NCBI GenBank assembly: GCA_023525975.1
Contig: CM042022.1
Coordinates: forward strand, 2,051,001-2,115,000
Direction: 5' to 3'
DNA length: 64,000 nt
DNA from: Smallanthus sonchifolius
Taxonomy: Eukaryota > Streptophyta > Magnoliopsida > Asterales > Asteraceae
The stretch's first letter is position 1. The number at the start of each line of letters is the position of its first letter. Both the position numbers and the translations under genes were made by a program. The notes under the pieces are model-generated. The model was not told the origin of the DNA. It saw nothing but the letters and a program-made list of their open reading frames with translations, and made no database searches. This document shows positions 33,419 through 45,350 of the stretch, in pieces.

Positions 33419-34000
33419 GATACTCACTGTTACCAGAAACTTTCCTACTATGAAAGGAATGTGGGACTATCTTTCTTCATCCTTCTCGACGAAGGAATCA
33501 TTGTATCATGCATATTTCGTGGTCCAGGCTTACACCATAACCAAGCAAGGTGATTCTACGTTCACCGATTACTTTACCCGCTTCTCAAAACTTGAAGATG
33601 AACTACATGCCATGTTCCCGTCGACTACAGATTTGAAGGTCCAGGAGATGCATAACACCAAAATGGATGTCATGATGTTCATAGTTGGCTTATCACCCAA
33701 GTATTCTAGTGCTCGACCCTTCTTGTTGAGCAACTCTATCGTAATTTCATCTGTGGCATCTTTGTATCATCTTCTGCGTGAGTTGTATGATTCAGACGTG
33801 GCCCCACCGACACATCTGTTATGCATATATCTAATGTAAGGGCACATGCCAAGGTTCTCATATAACTCAAAGGAAAGGTATTGGGTGGGGCACTGATATC
33901 ATATGTTACTATTGCAAGGAGGTTGGACACATGAAGTAGAATTTCCCGAATTGTCCTCCTAGATCTCAACCACCTCCCCATCCTAGAGATGAATGGCTAC
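33419..34000 (+). pseudogene. Gag of the gag-only copia element, 3' part
   Basis: The UBN2-type gag core resumes with FPTMKGMWDYLSSSF, QGDSTFTDYFTRFSKLEDEL and HAMFPSTTDLKVQ; a stop falls at 33837. A zinc knuckle follows at about 33900 (CYYCKEVGHMK, then a stop, with the last cysteine replaced by phenylalanine). From 34000 to 34395 there is only pyrimidine-rich low-complexity sequence built on the words CCAGTTTCCTGC and TTCTGTTT; no pol domain is seen. Confidence 0.75.
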
Positions 34001-34552
34001 TACTAATGAGATTCCTGACCAGACTACTGCTACTCCCATTTCCACACTTAGTCCGGAGGAGTATAGTAGAATCCAATAGTTGATGACCTCCCAGTCAAGT
34101 GCTCCTAGTCAACAAGCCAACTTAGCTCGTGATGAACTGGCTGATTGGCACCGGTTTTAAATACAGATCTTCTTATGTTTTTCTACTCGTGATCGTGTTC
34201 TTGCCTCAATTTCTTGTTTCTGTCTTGGTTTCCTACTCCTATCCCGGTTTATCGCTCATATCCCAATTTCCCGCTCCAGTTTCCTGCTTCTGTTTTATGT
34301 TCCAGTTTCCTGCTTCTGTTTCCTATTCCAGTTTCCTGCATATGTTTAAATTCTATTTGTAACAGGTTAGACATGAATAGCATCTATGCTCCAACTTGAG
34401 GAGTGTTATTTATAATTATTAATGTCTTATTAAGGTTTATTAATTTATGGCCCGTAGGCCCGCAATAGGTTTTCTCTAGGTTTCTTTCCTATATATAGAG
34501 GGTTCCTCTCTATTGTAATTTATTAACGTAATCTAGTGAATTTTGCATGTTC

Positions 34553-34879
34553 TATTGTTAGATACAAACACAATAACACCCTTTTCAGCACTAGTTAAAG
34601 TCATGTACAATCTTGGATAGATCTCTAAATTATCTTTATAAGTTACAAACATCTTTGCACAAACAACCCGTATCATTGCAAACAATCCATTGTTCTTGTT
34701 AAAATGCAATAACAACACTAATTCCTCAAGAATGAGCGTTTTTGAAGAAGAGTGCATCGTACATTGTTTTCTTTTTCATTTATATTATGATAATTCGTCT
34801 AAATTCGTTCCTTCTTGCAAACTATGATGTTTTCACAACATTTATACAAGTAAAAAAATTGGTTTACAAAGAAAAAGTT
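34553..34879 (-). other. Probable 3' untranslated region of the SGR2-like gene
   Basis: This AT-rich stretch lies between the SGR2-like stop codon (34880) and the copia target duplication (34548-34552). No other coding feature was seen. Confidence 0.45.
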
Positions 34880-37800
34880 TTAAGGACCAATGAAACTTTT
34901 GGCTCTCCTAGTGAATCTTTTCACAGACTTGATATTAGAAAAGGTTAAAGGGAGCTCTTCCTCGGCTAACTCTTCATCATCATACCACCCATTCCAGTCA
35001 CTAATTCCTTGATTTATTTCATTTTCCATGAACTCATCTGGTGCTTCGGGCTCCTCTGGAATGTCTCGATATAAATGTTTTAACACAAATAATGCAGTAT
35101 CGAGGTCTTTCCAGTAACTTCTGCAAGATATGCCAAACTTTTTTTAAAAAAAAACATCTATTTATAAAAGCTAAATATGTTATAGAAAGATGAAAAAATA
35201 ATTAAATTTAATAAAAATATAATGATATATACTTACGTATGTGCTCCCACAGCGGATATGTATTGATGTTGAAATGTTTTATCCTGCATTGATCAATTTA
35301 GAAAGAGAAAGTAGAGTAAAGTAAAGCTTTTATAATTTTGAATGATCTAAAAAAACAGTTACTAGTGATATGCCCACCATGCATCTTAAAAGATCATATC
35401 GCGACAGATTTTATAGAAGGCGTGAGCCATGTGTGAAATTTAATAGAAAACATATTATGTTGTTGAATGTCTTGGATTCAACTTCAAGCTTAATCCAGTT
35501 AATTAGTTAAGAATCTTTATCCAAAGATTAGTAAGAAATTAAGAATGCATACTTGAAGAACGTGATCAATTCGCCCATCTTCACTCCCTGTTAAGGTCTC
35601 CAGCATGATTGAACCATATGATCTTTCCACTACTTCTGGTTCTTCTGGTGTCTCTCCTGAGCATAAAGAAATGCATATTTATAGATTAATAAATAATAAG
35701 TGCAATACAAGAAAAAAGATGAGAAAAAACTGATATGAAGTCTAGAAGTGGCATTTTCAACTCATTTTTTATGAATTTGGTAGATTTGAATAGTTATTTT
35801 AACTCAAATGGGTCGAACTAAAAAATTAGCTAAAAAGGGAACAATAGTTTGAAAGTCGTTTGAGTTCTATCTTTAATGCTTACAACCTCTTAAATTGATT
35901 TTATTCAAAGATTTAAATTATTATTGGAAAATATTGGATTTGTAATTTTAACGCATAATCATAGAAAGGAAAAAAGTATTTACTGCTCAACCTGACCCGA
36001 CCCGACCCATTTCCCAACCTGCCTGGCTCCCCCATCCTCCCACCTCTAATGAAGACTTTTAGCAGCCCATTAAGAAATAGAGTATCATGTGATGGATCAA
36101 AAAATATGTACACTTAAGGTACCTCCAACAACATCACCATCCTTTGCTTGGCATAGGGCCAACATTTTTCCCTACAAAAGGTAAGAAATTTTCTAATGTT
36201 TCCAAAGTCACTTGACCAAATAAAGTAGCAAAGTAACAAATATATAAAAAAAGATTGTCATACAAAATTAATGTAACACTAGGGAAGAATACCACATGAA
36301 ACAAAAATAATGAACCCTAGCGGTGTGCCAGCTACAACTGTCATGCCCTTTTATCATAACATAGCCACTAGATGTGACACATGATTGACTCTTTGTACCA
36401 TCAATGGCATCATGCTTGGCTATTAGTTGTGGACTAACCATCATACTTAGCAAAAATGTTCAATAACATTATATTTTCCAAGAATGAGTGATTTATAAAT
36501 TGTGCTCATATATTCAAAATAAACATCTTAAATGTAGTGTTCCTTCAATAACCATGCTTTGCTTGTAACAAAAATCCATGATGGTTCACAAAGTCAATAA
36601 CTTGTTATTTGACATATGCAAGTTAACCAAAATATATGCGACACCTACAAAATATTTATTATTTCTAGAACAACGCACGGTATACAGACCTTTACTGAGC
36701 TCATGCGATTCATTACCCCTTGGGAACTTGATGCAACGTCTTCTACAAATTCCTGAACCATCAAGCAATACAGTGAACGTTAACACCTAAAGGTGGCAAA
36801 ATGGTCGGGTTGGGTAACTGTCGAAGGGGTCGGCCAGGTTGGATTGGCCCACAAACACTTTTTTGTCCTTTTTATAAGTTGAATTGCGTTAATTTGATTA
36901 TGTTACAAATATGATATTATTACAATAATAATCTAAATATTTTATAAAAAAGATTTAGGATGTTTATACATTAAAAGGACCGGGCAACATTCAACCTCTT
37001 AAACCGGCCCATTTGGCTCGTTCCCCTTCTAGCTAACTTTTTAACCCAAATCAACTCATTTATTAGTAAATGGGTAGAAATTGCCACTTCTAAATGAGAA
37101 CCTACAAGTGGTACCACCATATAATGCCCACCTGAAATCCGATATGCAGCCGTTTTCCACCTTTATGATAAGGAATAATGACAGGACGTGTGTTGACATA
37201 ATCTCTAGAAACAAGTGGTTCAATTCTGTCAAAATGGGCAATTTTTAGTGTGGCTGTAATTATAAAAACTATATTATTACAATAAGAATCTAACTTCTAC
37301 TAGTAAAGCGAGTTCGAATGACTGTCAACCCGTTTGACATGCCTTCTTTTTTAGTAAATCTTTTAGCTTAACCCATATGACCTGTTACAGAGAAGTCATA
37401 ACCCAAATCAACCCATTCATGATCATACGTAAATGGGCTGGGAGATACCTATATGCCACAGGATCAAAAGGATGAAAAATGTTGAACATTTGCCGACAAG
37501 ATGGCATTTCTTCTATTATATTTTCATTGTTCCAATAGTCTTTTCCTTTCCCTGGGAAAATACAAATTCAAAAATTATAGACTGTTAAATATTCAATCAG
37601 ATACGAAATAACCATATATGGGGCAAATAATTTACAGAACAATCATTATGCACACTTTAAAAATAAAAAAAAACATATTTTAAAAACAAAAAGAAATGCA
37701 AGCTGGTTATTTCCTCACATACTTTTCTACATTTAAACAAACAACTGGCTAAGAAACATCATGCATTTTACCTATGCAACTGTAGATGGAATGGTGAGTT

Positions 37801-40800
37801 GTCACTAATTCATTTTGTCATTATTTCACTGGCTATGTTTGTGTGGGATTTTTGCTGGGTATCCTCGTTTTGTAAAAACTAAAAGATAAATTAATACAAC
37901 GACCGAAATTATAACATAATTCAACTCATGAGAAACAAGAATTTACCGATTCCTATACGGACGTTTCGAAGGGAAAGAAACACACCAAGAGGAGACCCCA
38001 CAGCAAAGAATGTGTCAACCTGGCATGAATTTAAAATAGAATTATGACCAAATCAAATTCAGATAGTAAATATGTTCAACAATCTTATTTTGAATGGAAG
38101 TTGAAAACAAGTTAATGGATATTTACCTTAAATTCCAACTTTGTGTACTTTATAAGGGGAGTGTAACTCTTCAGTGTGTCATTTTTGTGATTTGAAGAAC
38201 CTTTGGAAACACTTCCATTTTCCACCGCTGTAAATGTAACTATGATTAAAAAACTACTATCTTTAAATAATAATCTAAATCTTCTAAATAACCAATATCG
38301 ATCGCTCAAAACTGATTATCATTATTCATCAGAGTCTAAATGTACCTTCAGCCTTATTTGATTCTAGCTCTTTAATTTGGGCATTCAAACGGTCAATCTG
38401 CAAGAATAGAAGTGTTATTAAATCATTAATTAGGATAAAATAGGGCTAATGTCACAGTATAGCAGTGTATTTAGGTTGGTGGCCTGGCCTGTTTTAGTAA
38501 TTACACTAAATAATGTCCCGACCTGGTAAAAATAAAAAAGATTGCACAAATGGAAGATTAATATTCAGTTACCTCTTCCCTCAATGATTTAACTGTGGTA
38601 TTTTCATCATGCTGAGAAACATCCTCATCGATTTGATTTGAGCCACAAGAAAGAACTTCACCATCCATGTTTTTGCAATCATCTGAGCCATCTTCCTTCC
38701 CGGACACCATTTCAATTTGATCATGGTCAACTCCAAGGTCAACTTGATCCAAAGTGGCACTATCAAATTTCTTAGGATCCATAGTTACAATCTCATTAAA
38801 ATTCTTGCCCCGTGAATCATGAGCAGATGACTTCATGTCATTTGGAGTACAACTTTCATACTTAATCTTATCCTTGTAAATCCATTCCATTGGAAATGGT
38901 GAAGTCAAAGTTTCTTGATGACAAAGAATGTCATAAGAAAGAACACTTCCTAAAGAATGACCATATAAAGAAACCTGAAACCAATTTTTTCAATTTAAAA
39001 CTATGAAAAAGATTTAATCAAGTATAATTAAGTGCATGATCTTCACCAAACACTCACCTTTCCATCATAACCTGGATTCCTCTTAAGGAACTTTAAATAT
39101 AACTTATTTAATTGATTGGAAACCTGCCCAAAAGTCCATTGTATCACTAAGTAAAATATCACATTGTACAACTTATAGAACAATGTATGTGAAGGCCACA
39201 CAAGTATTCAGTTTTAATCATGATTCATGAAGGCCGTATATATATTTAAACTACTTTATAGGTCACTTAAGTATGTATCCTGTTTCGTTTTACACCAATT
39301 TCGGCCAAAACATTTCTGGAATATTGTAAAATGACAAAACACACTAGTTTCTTTTTCACATTTAATCGTTGCTTATTGATAACTCGATACAATGTTATTA
39401 TTATTGTGTTTTTGAATTTATTAAGGGTATCACCATTAGGCATGTTTTTGGCCCAGATTTGGTATTAAATGAAATTGGATACAGACTTGAGTGGCGCATA
39501 AAGTAGCTTAAATACATGAGTGACCTCCACATACATTATCCAAATATTTGTTTTTTAAGCTGAAGGCTGAATAATTAACTAAAGCATATATACCGAGTCA
39601 ATAATATCTTGGCAGTAGATTGGGCTCATGTAGTATAAAACATCATGAACCGTTGCACTTAATGTTACACGTAACCCACGTACACCAGGTAAGGTACATT
39701 TTTCTACAGCAGATTCACCACTAAGCTTTAAATTTTTCCGCCACTAGTAACACAAAACCAATTACACAAAGATAAAGGCTAAATCCAGGAATTAAATCAT
39801 TTCACAAAAATTCATGTTTTAGTGAAACCCTAAATACAATTACAAACCTGACATGGAATGAAAAGAATCCGCTGAGTTCTACGTTGGTAGGATGTCAAAT
39901 GTTGTTCAGCCAGGCTGGCAGTTATATGGCGGAAAATACCAACATCATCAACTAAATTGGCTTTTTCCAACCTTTGACCAATACCATGAACCATGAACAC
40001 TAGATGCCGAACTGGAACCTTATACATTTAAAAACTAAAAGCATTTTAGATTAACTTCTACTTTATAAAAAAGATATAATGATGTTTTAACAGAAAGAGT
40101 CTCGGTTATAAGTATGATTGTATAAAACAAAATTCATAGTTTTACCTGGGAACAGTAATCATCCATTTCTTCCTCCTTCCGTTGACGTAATTCATCCTAC
40201 AAATCAGAATTTAATGGTTAAGATATTAATTTTATCCTTTCAGCAAGATTATTACTCTCTTACTTGGGACTAATTTCATATATATCCTTCTCAATGTTAA
40301 AAATTTCATATATATGTGTGTATGTATATATGTGTGTGTGTGTGTGTATATTCTAAATCTCATAATATTATTTACACTTTCAAAACACTAAAAGAGACAT
40401 TTACCCATTTTATGATAAATAAATAAAAATCATTTACATATAACAATTTGTTTCACTTGACAAACATATAAGATAACAATGTTATTACAGTGGAGCATCT
40501 CAATTCTCAGCACACGCCTTTCTTTTCGTTTATTTAGTGAAAAAGGCAGTTATAAGTAAGTGGTTTTATTTCATTTACTATGGAATGAGTAAATCTGAAT
40601 TTTTTAGTGTTTTTAAATGTTAAATATTATATTATGAATTTATGTATTATTTGTGTTGTGGTTGAGTGTTAAATAATTTTATATTATAAAAACGCGGATC
40701 TAGACCTGGGTTGGCTTTGGTGACTTAGATGGAGCGTAACCACGTCTTAATTTAATGCCTTTCCCACCAAACTTAACAATGCTGGAGATTCCAGATGCAT

Positions 40801-43800
40801 CAACATTTAACCAAGCCTCCCATGTATCATCTTCTCCGGTAAAAAGACCATGAAGCCCCTGTAGGCAACAAGCTAGATGCAAATATGAAAAAAAGATAAA
40901 AAGACACCAATTATGAATTTATGACAGCTAAATTAAATTTGCATCAATCAACAACATACAGGACTAGACCCTTGCATATCAACTCGGGCTGCAAATAGTC
41001 CAGATGGTTGAAATGTTCTTCGACGCCAAACCTACAAAAAATACGATCATTGCATCTAAAGGTGGAAAAAAATGGGTAGGACTGGCGGGCAGGATAAAGG
41101 GCCAAAATGGTAATTTTGTACACGTTGGGTTGGGTTGGGTTGATCGGAAGTACTTACTGTCGAAAATATTTACTTTTTATAAACAATTAGCGTGTCGAAT
41201 ATGATTACAAAAGTTACTTTTTCCAACAATAATATGATTTTTTGAATATAATAATTTACAAGGTTTTATGCATTTAATGACAACTTTCAAGTTTCAACCC
41301 ATTTCCTTTGAAGCTAGTTTCCTTTTAAGCTATTTTGTTCTAACCATTTCATTCAACAAATCATATAATATAACAAAATGGCAGGGAAGGTAGGTGGGTG
41401 GATAATATGTCAAAATGGTAACCTTTGGTCAGGTCAGGTTGGATTGGCCTAAAATAATTTTCGCCGGAAAAAGTTTACTACAAAAATTAGTTTCTTTTTC
41501 AAATAATAATTTAATTTTTTGAATGAAATAGTTTCGAGGTTTTATGCATTTTAGGTGAATTTCATGTTTCAACCCATTTGACTTGTTTGCTTTTAAGCTA
41601 ATTTCTTTATTTTACTCGCCTCACATGTTGGATAAAACATAACCTGAACTTATAAATGCGTCAAAATTGCCACCTATGCATCCATTGGTTATGAGTAACT
41701 TACTCTACCATGATAAGCAAACTCCAATTGTTCAGAAATATCTTCGCGAAGTGGCAGCCAATCAAGACTCCCTTTACGAGCAAACCAATGGCCTCTCAAA
41801 ACACGACGATTATCTCCATCCCAATAAACAGGAAAACATTGTCTTCTTACCAAATCTACCTACAATTGAAGAAATAATGATAACAAAATGTCTACATAAG
41901 AATTAGAGGAGGTGATTTTAATCCGTTAACTTATGAACGAGCCAATTCGGGTTTCTGTTTTATCACAGAAGGTCAAATGGATCAAATTTAAAAGTTCAGT
42001 TAAAAGGGGAACTGGTGCATGGGCTGAACCAGTTAAAAGTCACCCAAAGTCTATTTTTAATGCGTATACCCTCCTTAATCGTTTTATTCAAAAATTTATT
42101 TTAATTTTTTTTGTGATTATAATTAACGGATTAATTACTTGTAAAAAAATTGAATCCAGAAAAGTGCCTTTGAGTGTTTGGATGAAGAAAAGTGTGTATG
42201 CTTGTTTGTTCAAGTTTTTGTGGGTCAACCCAACCTAACCCGAACTTATTCAACCCGTGTTTGGATAGCTTATTTAAACAACTTATTTATTATTGTGTTG
42301 TTTAAAACCAGAAAAGCACCTTTGAGTGTTTGGATGAAGAAAATGTTTATGCTTGTCTGCTTGTTTTAGGATGAAATGAGTGGTTTTCAATAAGCGCCTG
42401 AGATGGCTTAGTTCATAACTAATCATTCTTGATGGACTTAGAATTACAAGTTTAACCTAATAAGCGGTTTTCAGTACACTCATTATCTGTTTTTGCTTAA
42501 AAGCATAAACATAAATGTTTCAAATAAGCAATCACAAACACCTCCTACCCCCCCCCCTAACACACACACACACAAAAATAGAACATTTTGGCCCATTAAC
42601 AAACCTGTCCATTACCTCATACAAGCCTCCTTTCACAGGGACACCAACTCTTTCTTCCTCATTAAAACATGGTTTTCCTGTTTTTGAATCCTCCAAAGGA
42701 AATGGTTTTAACAGTGGGTCTGATTTGGAAATTGAAGCTGGTGACCCTTTTGGACCTTCACTGCATTCAGCATATTCTTTCCACCAAATGGATAGCAGCT
42801 TCTCTTCTTGCTGTATATGTATAAAGATATATATAGTGATTCATTTGTACACTATGGTATAAAAATGAATAAAGGGAAGTGTTTATATAATAATGATGAA
42901 CTTTAATAACTTCAAACACTTATAATATGACCTGCAAGAATGATGCTTCTATTGCAAGAGAATCTCTCATACCGAATCGAAAATAATCACTTTTCTCTAC
43001 TGTTTCTGCACGTGGGACAGCAGCAGCTACCCCTGCGCATAAGCATGGAAATCATATGACCCAAAATAGTATTTAGGGGGTGTTTGGAAATGCTTATTAG
43101 AACTGTTGGACTGCTTATCAGTTTTAATACAACAATAAGGTGTTTTGAGGGTGTCTGGGATTGCTTATCCAAACTGCTTGTCTAATTATTTCAAAATGCA
43201 ATAAGCTATTAAACAGTTGTAATACGCAATCCGCAATTCCACACATCCCCTTAGTCTCACTCATTATTCTTCCCTTTTTCTTTTATTGATGTATTATGTG
43301 ATACGGGTGGTTTCTTCTTCTTCTTTTTTATTTATCTCACTATTTTGCTAGAATTACAAAAGTATTAAAAACATAATATTCTTAGTAACAGTCTCAATAG
43401 TTTAATAAATATCTTGGTTTAAAAAAGCAGCAGCTACCTCTGCGCATAAGCATGGAAATCATATGACCCAAAAGAGTATTTAGGGGGTGTTTGGAAATGC
43501 TTATTAGAACTGTTGGACTGCTTATCAGTTTTAATACAACAATAAGGAGTTTTGAGGGTGTCCGGGAATGCTTATCCAAACTGCTTATCTAATTATTTCA
43601 AAATGCAATAAGCTATTAAACAGTGGTAATACGCAATCCACAATTCCACACATCCCCTTAGTCTCACTCATTATTCTTCCCTTTTTCTTTTATTGATGTA
43701 TTATGTGATATGGGTGGTTTCTTCTTCTTCTTTTTTATTTATCTCACTATTTTGCTAGAATTACAAAAGTATTAAAAACATAATATTCTTAGTAACAGTC

Positions 43801-44812
43801 TCAATAGTTTAATAAATATCTTGGTTTAAAAAAGCGCGAGGCGAGGCGAAGCGTTTCGGTCCCAAAATCCGAGGCTCCACGCCTCAAGCGCGAGGCGAGG
43901 GCTTCACGTATGCGAGACACTAAACTAAAAAAAATAATAAAAAACTTAGTAACATTTTTAAAACCTCCCACTAAATGTTGTTTCAGTCTAAAAACTCCTC
44001 CTTTGAGTAATTCCCCGCAGAACTTACAAGAAATATTCGTCCTATTGTTAGGATATTGAGTTCCATATTTTCTAGATGGATCAGCTGATGTGGATGCCAA
44101 GTTAGCAGACTTGCTTGAACCAGAAACCATTATGCTATAAAAAAACAACTTAAAAACTGATTTAAGCAAAGTGGAACTGCAATTGGAACTCAAATTCATA
44201 ACAAAAAGTGAAAAAAAAAAACCCAAAATACATGAAGCGCTGCCTCGCATCGCCTCGCGCTCCAAGCCTGAGGCGCCGCCTCGGGCCGCTTCATGTATCT
44301 CCAGCGCCTCACCGAAGCGAGGCGCTTGATGATTATGAACGAAATAGGGAAAAGTACAAGCGGAATCGGGTGAAAATCAAATGTAAATCTATGACAATTA
44401 AGCTACTAGGATTGCCCTTGGCAACGAAAATGAAAGTTAGAAGTGTCATTGGTCAAATTATTATCAGTATAGATTATTATCGGTTAATGGCCAGGTCATA
44501 GTTAAAATCCCATTTGCATTTCTAATTCGGTGAACTAACTATGAAAATAGTTAGCTTTTGGATCAAAACCTATAAAATGTGGTTTACATTTACAGCTATT
44601 CTAACAAAGAACTCACCATTTTTCTCCATTGGAACCTTTCGGAAGTACCACCTAACATCTCCCCCATCGGACGGGCTTCTGGTGTACGCAAGATACTTCT
44701 TTCTCCCCTCACACTGATGTATTTCATCCGCCAACCTCCTTATATTCGACGCCGTATTCTTTAACATATCAGCACAAGTTTTCGCCTTTTCATAGCCATC
44801 GGTTTCCCCCAT
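34880..44812 (-). CDS. SGR2: SGR2-like DDHD-domain phospholipase, 21 exons, intact
   Basis: Exons on the minus strand: 44812-44617, 43032-42932, 42810-42616, 41859-41704, 41031-40960, 40858-40706, 40196-40146, 40018-39848, 39743-39594, 39123-39058, 38974-38573, 38397-38346, 38227-38127, 38019-37947, 37551-37449, 37225-37132, 36752-36690, 36171-36123, 35656-35553, 35283-35237, 35120-34880. They total 2640 nt: 879 residues plus stop, without a frame break. The lipase motif GHSLG is at residues 442-446; IFHPFDPVAYR lies in the DDHD domain (roughly 620-740). Residues 475-600 are acidic and variable with a short coiled coil. Arabidopsis SGR2 is a phospholipase A1-like protein of vacuolar membranes needed for shoot gravitropism; the same role here is inferred. 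The start is the first in-frame ATG before the conserved ASNIRRLADEI; an alternative upstream start is excluded by an in-frame stretch without ATG. Confidence 0.93.
35743..36048. mobile_element. hAT-like MITE (306 bp) in an SGR2-like intron
   Basis: Starts TAGAAGTGGCATTTT and ends CCACCTCTA, with the 8-bp target duplication ATGAAGTC / ATGAAGAC (35735-35742 and 36049-36056, one mismatch). Same family as the 13088-13424 copy in the BASS1-like gene. Confidence 0.8.
36788..37093. mobile_element. hAT-like MITE in an SGR2-like intron
   Basis: Starts TAAAGGTGGCAAAATGG and ends AAATTGCCACTTCTA, clear terminal inverted repeats of the same family. No target duplication can be recognised, so this is probably an older copy. 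Confidence 0.65.
40313..40350. repeat. TATG/TG microsatellite in an SGR2-like intron
   Basis: Alternating purine-pyrimidine run TATGTGTGTATGTATATATG followed by TG repeats, about 38 bp, inside the intron between exons 6 and 7. Confidence 0.7.
41053..41683. mobile_element. hAT-like MITE or nested pair in an SGR2-like intron
   Basis: The left end AAAGGTGGAAAAA and the right end AATTGCCACCTA are inverted relative to each other; the flanks TGCATCT and TGCATCC suggest a 7-8 bp target duplication. Inside, a second start (ATGGCAGGGAAGGTAGG, near 41379) suggests that two family members lie side by side or nested. Confidence 0.6.
42150..42545. repeat. Repeat block with a duplicated 50-bp word in an SGR2-like intron
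   Basis: The word AGTGTTTGGATGAAGAAAA and its surroundings occur at 42158-42210 and 42308-42360, 150 bp apart. The block ends with the C run and CA-rich sequence at 42547-42578. Similar GTGTTTGGAT words occur in the intron repeats at 43074 and, inverted, at 14500 and 15410, so this is a dispersed MITE-like family. Confidence 0.55.
43021..43834. repeat. 407-bp tandem duplication covering an SGR2-like splice acceptor
   Basis: Copy 1 is 43021-43427 and copy 2 is 43428-43834, with only a handful of differences. Copy 1 includes the true acceptor and first 12 bases of exon 2 (acceptor TTATGCGCAG at 43042-43033). Copy 2 repeats these bases, creating a second candidate acceptor at 43440-43449 in intron 1. 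Splicing there would shift into a stop after 12 codons. Each copy also holds a MITE-like segment from AGGGGGTGTTTGG to CCACACATCCCCTTA. Confidence 0.92.
43835..44335 (-). pseudogene. hAT transposase BED-finger fragment with GCGAGGCG-rich ends
   Basis: The minus strand at about 44135-43960 encodes DPSRKYGTQYPNNRTNISCK, then FCGELLKGGVFRLKQHLVGG, the start of a BED zinc finger of hAT transposases (C-x2-C then H). No catalytic domain follows. Both ends (43835-43905 and 44238-44330) are packed with GCGAGGCG and GCCTCGC words in inverse orientation, and the outer borders read AAGCGC and GCGCTT, so this is a deleted, non-autonomous element in intron 1 of the SGR2-like gene. No target duplication was found. 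Confidence 0.65.
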
Positions 44813-45350
44813 TGGAGATGGCTCAACACAGATTCGGATTTCGTTCAAGCAATTTATCAAACAGTTGTCGTGCAATACCAATAAACACGCATTTTTCGAA
44901 TGATTCAATCAAGAATCGCGGGCATGAAACTAGGTATGATTGAAAACACCTTCCCTGTAAACGAAGTTATGAATATGGGTTGCCAGATGATGCCATTTCT
45001 ACCGAGTTGGTGTTAATTTTGGGTAGAAACGTGATAAGATGAAGAACGTCAAGAAATCTGCGTGCCGAAGATGGAATTGATAAATAAATCGGAGGCAAAT
45101 CATTGAAATCGACGATGATATTCTACGGAAGAGTCTTGCATGCTACGGGAACGAAGGATGCAGTTTGAATTGGTTTGGGCATTTGGGGTGTTTGGTTTCT
45201 CTAGTAATTATTAGTTTATTACTTTTATCTTAATCTTATAAAATTACAACTTTTTATATCAAGAGTATTATTTTCTAAATTAATTTTTTTTGTATAAAAT
45301 TAAGCAAGATTTGTTAAACTTACACATATTTAAAGACATGATCGGTTAAA
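44813..45350. other. Upstream region of the SGR2-like gene
   Basis: No coding sequence seen. By position it holds the 5' untranslated region and proximal promoter of the minus-strand gene. LTR Y2 begins at 45351, about 540 bp upstream of the start codon. Confidence 0.45.

Larger units (their letters stand above)
19067..34547 (+). mobile_element. Gag-only copia element, outermost shell of a four-level nest
   Basis: The 5' LTR is 19067-19212 (146 bp) and the 3' LTR 34404-34547 (144 bp); both share ATTTATAA, GGCCCGTAGGC and AGAGGGTTCCTCTCTATT. The 5-bp target duplication TGTTC lies at 19062-19066 and 34548-34552. The primer-binding site TGGTATCAGAG follows at 19213 and a purine-rich TTGAGGAG precedes the 3' LTR. 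Only gag lies between; no protease, integrase or reverse transcriptase is present. Subtracting the insertion at about 19679-33418 leaves about 1.74 kb, so it was non-autonomous and resembles the TR-GAG class. It landed about 330 bp beyond the SGR2-like stop codon. Confidence 0.88.

Noticed and set aside
34129..34399. A hydrophobic small protein upstream of the copia 3' LTR
   Set aside because: The frame comes from pyrimidine-rich repeats of TTTCCTGCTTCTG and has no coding hallmarks.
36268..36453. An extra exon of the SGR2-like gene on the minus strand
   Set aside because: The neighbouring exons join in frame without it and it resembles no part of DDHD phospholipases.
42541..42580. A functional G-quadruplex or control site in the C-run
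   Set aside because: A single run of nine C next to CA repeats is simple sequence at a MITE-like edge, with no four-tract pattern.
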